Below, piece after piece: positions 4,818 through 8,518 of a stretch of DNA of 8,518 nucleotides. Both the position numbers and the translations under genes were made by a program. The DNA comes from Alphaproteobacteria bacterium (GTDB taxonomy: Bacteria > Pseudomonadota > Alphaproteobacteria > Sphingomonadales > Sphingomonadaceae): positions 1 to 8,518 of the forward strand of contig JAHJSJ010000186.1 of assembly GCA_018830415.1 (NCBI GenBank). Reading direction: 5' to 3'. The notes under the pieces are model-generated. The model did no database searches. It was not told where the DNA came from and saw only the letters and a list, made by a program, of their open reading frames with translations. Position 1 is the stretch's first letter; each line of letters begins with the position of its first letter.

Positions 4818-4928
4818 GTCAACAGCTTGTCGCATTTGTCAGGTGCGGCGCGCAGGAACGCGCACAAAACCGTCTGCAAATGGTCATGCGCGCGCATTCA
4901 GCCGCAGCACCTTGCGCGGCGACTCGGT

Positions 4929-6149
4929 TCAGGCGTCGCGGTTGCGCCGGGCCAGCAACCGCAGCCGCAGCCCGTTCAGCTTGATGAAGCCTTCGGCGTC
5001 CTTCTGATCGTAAGCCCCGGCGTCATCCTCAAACGTTACATGCGCTTCGGAATAGAGCGAGAAGGGCGATTTGCGCCCGACCACGCTGGCTTGCCCCTTG
5101 TAAAGCTTCAGCCGCACCGTGCCCGTCACCTTGTCCTGGCTGAGGTCAATCGCGGCCTGCAACATCTCGCGCTCTGGCGAGAACCAGAAACCGTTGTAGA
5201 TCAGCTCCGCATAACGCGGCATCAGTTCGTCCTTGAGATGCGCTGCGCCGCGATCGAGCGTGATCTGTTCGATCCCGCGATGCGCGCGGGCGTAGATTTC
5301 GCCGCCGGGGGTTTCGTACATCCCGCGGCTTTTCATCCCGACAAAGCGGTTTTCGACCAGATCGAGCCGCCCGATCCCATGCTTGCGGCCCAAATCGTTG
5401 AGCGCGGCCAGCAGCGCGGCGGGGGACATCGCCGCGCCGTTCAGCGCCGCCCCGTCGCCGCGTTCAAAATCGATGGTGATATATTCGGGCGTGTCGGGCG
5501 CGTCTTCGGGATTGACCGTGCGCGAATAGACATAATCGGGGGTTTCTTCCCACGGGTCTTCGAGCACCTTGCCCTCGGACGAGGTGTGCAGCAGGTTGGC
5601 ATCGGTTGAAAACGGGCTGTCGCCGCGCTTGTCCTTTGGCACCGCGATCTGATGCGCTTCGGCCCAGGCGATCAACGCGGTGCGGCTGGTCAGATCCCAT
5701 TCGCGCCACGGAGCGATAACCTTGATATCCGGGTCGAGCGCATAGGCGGAAAGTTCAAACCGCACCTGATCATTGCCCTTGCCGGTCGCGCCGTGGGCGA
5801 TGAAATCCGCGCCGGTCTGGTGCGCGATTTCCACCAGCCGTTTGGAAATCAGCGGCCGCGCGATGCTGGTGCCGAGCAGGTAATCGCCTTCGTAGCGGGC
5901 ATTGGCGCGCATCATCGGGAATACGAAATCGCGCACGAATTCTTCGCGCAGGTCTTCGATGAAGATGTGATTATCGGGAATGCCCATCGCGCGGGCCTTG
6001 GCGCGGGCGGGTTCGATTTCCTCACCCTGGCCCAGATCGGCGGTGAAGGTGACGACTTCCAGCCCGCGCTCGGTGCTCAACCACTTGGCGATGACGCTGG
6101 TATCAAGCCCGCCGGAATAGGCGAGGACGACTTTCTTGGGCTGATCCAT
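4929..6149 (-). CDS. argG: Argininosuccinate synthase
   Basis: Cytoplasmic enzyme of arginine biosynthesis. It joins citrulline and aspartate, with ATP converted to AMP and pyrophosphate, to make argininosuccinate. At 406 residues it matches the usual length of about 400. The PP-loop nucleotide-binding motif AYSGGLDTS is at residues 10-18, GTSIARP at 93-99, and the signature AHGATGKGNDQVRFE at 118-132. Later conserved blocks include KRGDSPFSTDANLLH, DPWEETPDYV, VENRFVGMKSRGMYETPGG and the C-terminal SLYSEAHVTFE. ATG 6149 is chosen because the protein then begins MDQPKKVVLAYSGG as in the family, and AGGAA (6161-6157) lies 7 bases upstream. The frame continues further upstream but that part has no homology. 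It is the last of the collinear minus-strand run after cfa, 72 bases from the cfa stop, and may have its own promoter. Confidence 0.98.
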   Translation of the reverse strand: MDQPKKVVLAYSGGLDTSVIAKWLSTERGLEVVTFTADLGQGEEIEPARAKARAMGIPDNHIFIEDLREEFVRDFVFPMMRANARYEGDYLLGTSIARPLISKRLVEIAHQTGADFIAHGATGKGNDQVRFELSAYALDPDIKVIAPWREWDLTSRTALIAWAEAHQIAVPKDKRGDSPFSTDANLLHTSSEGKVLEDPWEETPDYVYSRTVNPEDAPDTPEYITIDFERGDGAALNGAAMSPAALLAALNDLGRKHGIGRLDLVENRFVGMKSRGMYETPGGEIYARAHRGIEQITLDRGAAHLKDELMPRYAELIYNGFWFSPEREMLQAAIDLSQDKVTGTVRLKLYKGQASVVGRKSPFSLYSEAHVTFEDDAGAYDQKDAEGFIKLNGLRLRLLARRNRDA

Positions 6150-6180
6150 GGCGGGGTTCCTGATTTGAAAACGCGGGGGC

Positions 6181-6209
6181 GCGGTTGCAGCCGACCCGGG
6201 CGTTGTCAA
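6181..6209 (-). promoter_or_regulatory. Possible argG promoter
   Basis: On the minus strand TTGACA (6209-6204) is a consensus -35 hexamer. Seventeen bases later lies AACCGC (6186-6181), a poor -10. The start of transcription would fall about 25-30 bases before the argG ATG, leaving room for the ribosome binding site. Alphaproteobacterial -10 elements are often weak. Confidence 0.35.
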
Positions 6210-6221
6210 GCAGGTGTGCGG

Positions 6222-7445
6222 TCAGCGCAGCAGGTAATCACGCGTGATCGGTAGTGCGTGGCGGCTGCGGATGAACTGAATCTGGTAATTGCACATGCCG
6301 CCATTTTCAAACACCGTGGCCGCGCCTGCCAGATAGAACGTCCACATCCTGTAGAACCGTTCATCGTGCAGCGCGATGATTGCATCGCGGTGGGTGACGC
6401 AGTTGTCATACCAGACCCGGATCGTCTTGGCGTAGTGCAGCCGCAGCATCTCGACATCCGCAGCGATCAGGCGGACCTTTTCCGAAGCAGCGACGGTTTC
6501 GGACAAGGCCGGGATATAGCCGCCGGGGAAGATATATTTGCGGGTAAAGGCATCGGTGGTGCCCGGCCCGCCCATGCGCCCGATCGTGTGCAGCAGCATC
6601 ACGCCATCATCGGCCAGCATCCGGGCGCAGGCTTCAAAAAAGGTTTCAAACTGCGCGCGCCCGACATGTTCGAACATCCCGACCGATACGATCCGGTCAA
6701 ACCGGCGGCCCGAAGCGGCGGTATCGCGGTAATCTTCGAGCAGGATCGTGACCTTGTCGGCTACGCCTGCCGCACGCACCCGTTCGCGGGCGAGCGCGGC
6801 CTGTTCTTCCGACAGGGTAATCCCGGTGACGTGGACATCGTGGTGCCGCGCCAGATGGATCGCCATCCCGCCCCAGCCGCAGCCAATATCCAGCACCCTT
6901 TGCCCCGGTGACAATGCCAGCTTTTTGGCGATATGCGCCAGTTTTGCGCCCTGCGCCTCGCCCAGCGTCATGTCGTCTTGCGGCCAATAGGCGCAGGAAT
7001 ATTGCCAGTGTTCGCTATCCAGCATCAGCGCATACAGCGCGTTGCCGATGTCATAGTGGTGCGCGACGTTCTTTTTCGATCCGACCCGGTTGTTGATCTG
7101 TTCAGCGGCAAAACTGGCGCGGTTGGCCAGCCGTTTGATAAAGCTGGGCGGGCCGATATCACCGCCCTTGTCCCACGGGTTGTTGGCGCGCAGCAGGCTG
7201 ACGAGGCCCATCACGTCGCCTTCCTCGATCAGCAGGCGGCCATCGATGAAGGCTTCTGCCGCGCCCAGCCGCGGATCAAGGATGATGTCGCGCGGCACTT
7301 TGGCATCGGTGAAGCGCAGCACGATCTCGGGAAAGCCGGGGGCAGGGGTGCCGTAAGTGCTGGAGCTGCCATCGGCAAACACCACGCCGAGGCGGCCATG
7401 TTTGACACCGCGCGAGAGGAAGCGATCAAGGAGGGATTTGCTCAT
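6222..7445 (-). CDS. cfa: Cyclopropane-fatty-acyl-phospholipid synthase
   Basis: Transfers a methylene group from S-adenosylmethionine to the double bond of unsaturated acyl chains in membrane phospholipids, typically in late growth and under acid stress. It has 407 residues, close to the family norm. An N-terminal lipid-binding region (DPRLGAAEAFIDGRLLIEEGD) precedes the methyltransferase domain with SAM motif VLDIGCGWGGMA at 184-195. Active-site positions known from E. coli Cfa are present: C151 in QYSCAYW, E259 in MFEHVG, H286 in LHTIG and Y338 in LHYAKTI, which together bind the catalytic bicarbonate. HHYDIGN (129-135) is also typical. ATG 7445 is taken as the start; a TTG at 7484 would add 13 non-homologous residues. 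The 71 bases upstream separate it from the reductase gene and contain TTGCGA, 16 bases, then TAACAT, a possible promoter of its own. Confidence 0.96.
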   Translation of the reverse strand: MSKSLLDRFLSRGVKHGRLGVVFADGSSSTYGTPAPGFPEIVLRFTDAKVPRDIILDPRLGAAEAFIDGRLLIEEGDVMGLVSLLRANNPWDKGGDIGPPSFIKRLANRASFAAEQINNRVGSKKNVAHHYDIGNALYALMLDSEHWQYSCAYWPQDDMTLGEAQGAKLAHIAKKLALSPGQRVLDIGCGWGGMAIHLARHHDVHVTGITLSEEQAALARERVRAAGVADKVTILLEDYRDTAASGRRFDRIVSVGMFEHVGRAQFETFFEACARMLADDGVMLLHTIGRMGGPGTTDAFTRKYIFPGGYIPALSETVAASEKVRLIAADVEMLRLHYAKTIRVWYDNCVTHRDAIIALHDERFYRMWTFYLAGAATVFENGGMCNYQIQFIRSRHALPITRDYLLR

Positions 7446-7516
7446 GGAGACTCTTTCGTGTGTCTGACGCGTTATGTTACTCAAAAATACGGCTTTCGCA
7501 ACGGCGCGGATCCGGA

Positions 7517-8332
7517 TCAGGAACCACCAGCCGCGCCGCGCGCTGCGGCTTCGCGTGCCAGCCAGATCACGTCGCGCGGCTGATCCATCAGGTGCTGGCC
7601 GCTGTCGACGAACAGGGTCTGCCCGCTCGCCAGCGCGCCGCTGGCCAAAAACAGCGCGGCAGCGGCAATTTCATCGGCATCGGTCTTGCGTTTCAGCAGG
7701 TTCATGCGGTGCGAAACTTCGGCCTCTTCTGCGCGCTGATCGTGGCTGGGCAGCACTGCTCCGGGCGCGAGGCCATAGATGCGCGCGTCGCGACAGGCGC
7801 CGCTTTTGGCGATCATTCCGATGGTCGCGGCCAGCGCGTGTTTCGACATGGTGTAGCTAAAGAAATCGGGGTTGGTGTTTTCGATCTTCATGTCGGTGAT
7901 GTTGATCACGCTGCGCACACCCGCACTCACCGCATGGGCAAGAAAGGCCTGCGCCAGCCGCGCAGGGGCGAGCGCGTTAACGTGCATCGCCGCCCGGTTG
8001 GTCGCCGGGTCGAGCACAATTGCGCCGTCATATTCGAACACCGCAGCCGAATTCACCAGACAGCGCCAATCGGGCAGCCGCGCAGCCAGCGCGATGATCG
8101 CGGCCACTGCGGCTTCATCATCGGCAAGGTCGAATTGCACCGTTTCGGCAGAGGGCAAGTTGGCGGCGAGCGTATCGGCCTCTGTACCGGAGCTGCGCGA
8201 ATGGATCACCACGTGCCAGCCTGCCGCAGCAAAGCCGCGCACGATTTCCGCGCCGATGCGGGTCGCCCCGCCGGTTACCAGCACAGCGGGGCGGGTCATG
8301 CGGGTAGATGGGTCACGATGGGCATAAGCCAT
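7517..8332 (-). CDS. FolM/PTR1-type short-chain reductase
   Basis: NADPH-dependent short-chain dehydrogenase/reductase of 271 residues with a Rossmann fold. The cofactor glycine motif TGGATRIG is at 20-27, HSRSS follows strand 2 (an NADP-type position) and NSAA is at 94-97. The catalytic pair is Y160 and K164 in SYTMSKHAL. The usual catalytic Ser is replaced by D147 (in NITDMKIEN), exactly 13 residues before the Tyr, as in trypanosomatid pteridine reductase PTR1 (D181/Y194) and E. coli FolM. The C-terminal SGQTLFVDSGQHL also resembles FolM. The likely substrate is a dihydropterin such as dihydromonapterin, or dihydrofolate; this is an inference from the motif, and generic SDR activity remains possible. 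ATG 8332 gives the full frame; ATG 8299 (MTRPAVLVTGG) is an equally plausible start, and neither has a strong ribosome binding site. Confidence 0.88.
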   Translation of the reverse strand: MAYAHRDPSTRMTRPAVLVTGGATRIGAEIVRGFAAAGWHVVIHSRSSGTEADTLAANLPSAETVQFDLADDEAAVAAIIALAARLPDWRCLVNSAAVFEYDGAIVLDPATNRAAMHVNALAPARLAQAFLAHAVSAGVRSVINITDMKIENTNPDFFSYTMSKHALAATIGMIAKSGACRDARIYGLAPGAVLPSHDQRAEEAEVSHRMNLLKRKTDADEIAAAALFLASGALASGQTLFVDSGQHLMDQPRDVIWLAREAAARGAAGGS

Positions 8333-8345
8333 CGCTAACAGGGCC

Positions 8346-8380
8346 AGCGGCGCGCTTCAATCCGCGAGACGCGCGCCGCT
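8346..8380 (-). terminator. Hairpin after the glycine-zipper gene
   Basis: A perfect 10-bp inverted repeat, AGCGGCGCGC (8346-8355) with GCGCGCCGCT (8371-8380) and a 15-base loop, lies between the stop of the glycine-zipper gene and the reductase start. No T-run follows on either strand. It may act as a factor-assisted terminator or a transcript-stabilising stem. Confidence 0.45.
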
Positions 8381-8388
8381 GTCTGAGC

Positions 8389-8518
8389 CTAGCGGCAGCG
8401 CAGCTCGCCGCGGTCGATTTCGCGCCCGATCAGGCCGCCCGCCACACCGCCGATAACCGCGCCAAGCGTCTTGTCGCGCGCAAGTTCGGCCCCGGCCAGC
8501 GCGCCCACGCCTGCGCCG
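8389..8518 (-). CDS. Glycine-zipper protein, C-terminal end
   Basis: The minus strand is open from the window edge to TAG (8391-8389) and gives the last 42 residues, including GAGVGALAGAELARDKTLG and AVIGGVAGGLIGREID. The GxxxG-spaced glycines are typical of glycine-zipper 2TM (17-kDa-antigen-like) proteins, which sit in the outer membrane or periplasm, often as lipoproteins. The signal sequence and start are outside the window. The end ELRCR has a Cys near the terminus. Confidence 0.75.
   Translation of the reverse strand, partial: GAGVGALAGAELARDKTLGAVIGGVAGGLIGREIDRGELRCR

Larger units (their letters stand above)
3932..4928. other. Long stretch without a confident gene
   Basis: Nearly 1 kb upstream of the RlpA-like gene and downstream of argG has no gene I can support. 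The RlpA frame stays open back to 4315, but that sequence shows no domain. On the minus strand another frame is open from about 4570 to 4155 (some 138 codons, Lys/Gly/Ser-rich), yet it has no ATG or GTG start and only a TTG at 4412. Composition is less GC-biased from about 4550 to 4830. No tRNA, tmRNA or RNase P RNA signature was recognised. The stretch could hold the RlpA promoter, a decayed gene or an unannotated RNA. Confidence 0.5.

Noticed and set aside
4901..4920. argG terminator hairpin GCCGC/GCGGC
   Set aside because: A 5-bp stem with a 10-base loop and no T-run is too weak to call.
3932..4928. tRNA, tmRNA or RNase P RNA in the gene-poor stretch
   Set aside because: No T-loop GGTTCGA-type sequence, CCA-end acceptor or RNase P core motif was found on either strand.
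4827..5609. Plus-strand open frame opposite argG
   Set aside because: It mirrors argG codons and has no domain, and argG is unambiguous on the other strand.
6933..7583. Plus-strand open frame opposite cfa
   Set aside because: Antisense shadow of a clear cyclopropane-fatty-acid synthase, with no independent motif or ribosome binding site.

Overview
The window looks like chromosomal DNA of a GC-rich alphaproteobacterium, most likely in the Sphingomonadales (Erythrobacter, Novosphingobium or Sphingomonas-like). This is inferred from the high GC of the housekeeping genes, the style of ArgG, the FolM-type reductase and the short exported RlpA, and the dispersed double-hairpin intergenic repeats. 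No database search was possible, so the taxon is an inference.

Layout. Bases 1-459 hold the 3' part of an exported protein whose mature ends resemble Hcp-type proteins. Bases 460-770 are a scrambled junction: an inverted double-hairpin repeat (503-554), then a roughly 90-bp out-of-context piece of uvrA carrying the Walker B motif (592-681), then the left copy of a 23-bp imperfect direct repeat (694-716). Bases 776-2211 are a two-gene restriction-modification cassette: an MT-A70-family adenine methyltransferase overlapping by 4 bp a BglII-family restriction endonuclease. Its base composition is clearly lower in GC than the flanks. Bases 2212-2766 are gene-free and full of hairpins, including two tandem units of the same double-hairpin family, and end with the right copy of the direct repeat (2699-2721), just before a helix-turn-helix protein with a very acidic tail (2767-3321).

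The rest is mostly on the minus strand. It holds an RlpA-like double-psi beta-barrel protein (3410-3931), then nearly 1 kb without a confident gene (3932-4928) that contains a small cluster of DnaA-box-like 9-mers (4775-4817) and a doubtful 51-codon ORF. Next come argG (4929-6149), a cyclopropane-fatty-acid synthase (6222-7445), a FolM/PTR1-type pteridine reductase (7517-8332) and the C-terminal end of a glycine-zipper protein (8389-8518).

How they work together. The methyltransferase and endonuclease form a self-contained defence module: one methylates adenine in the target, the other cuts unmodified sites. The flanking evidence (low GC, uvrA debris, direct repeats, a dispersed repeat family on both sides) suggests that the module arrived by horizontal transfer into a rearrangement-prone intergenic site. 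The right half is ordinary core metabolism and envelope maintenance: arginine biosynthesis, lipid cyclopropanation, pterin reduction and peptidoglycan processing. These genes are collinear but separated by gaps of about 70 bp or more, some with promoter-like sequence, so they need not be one operon.
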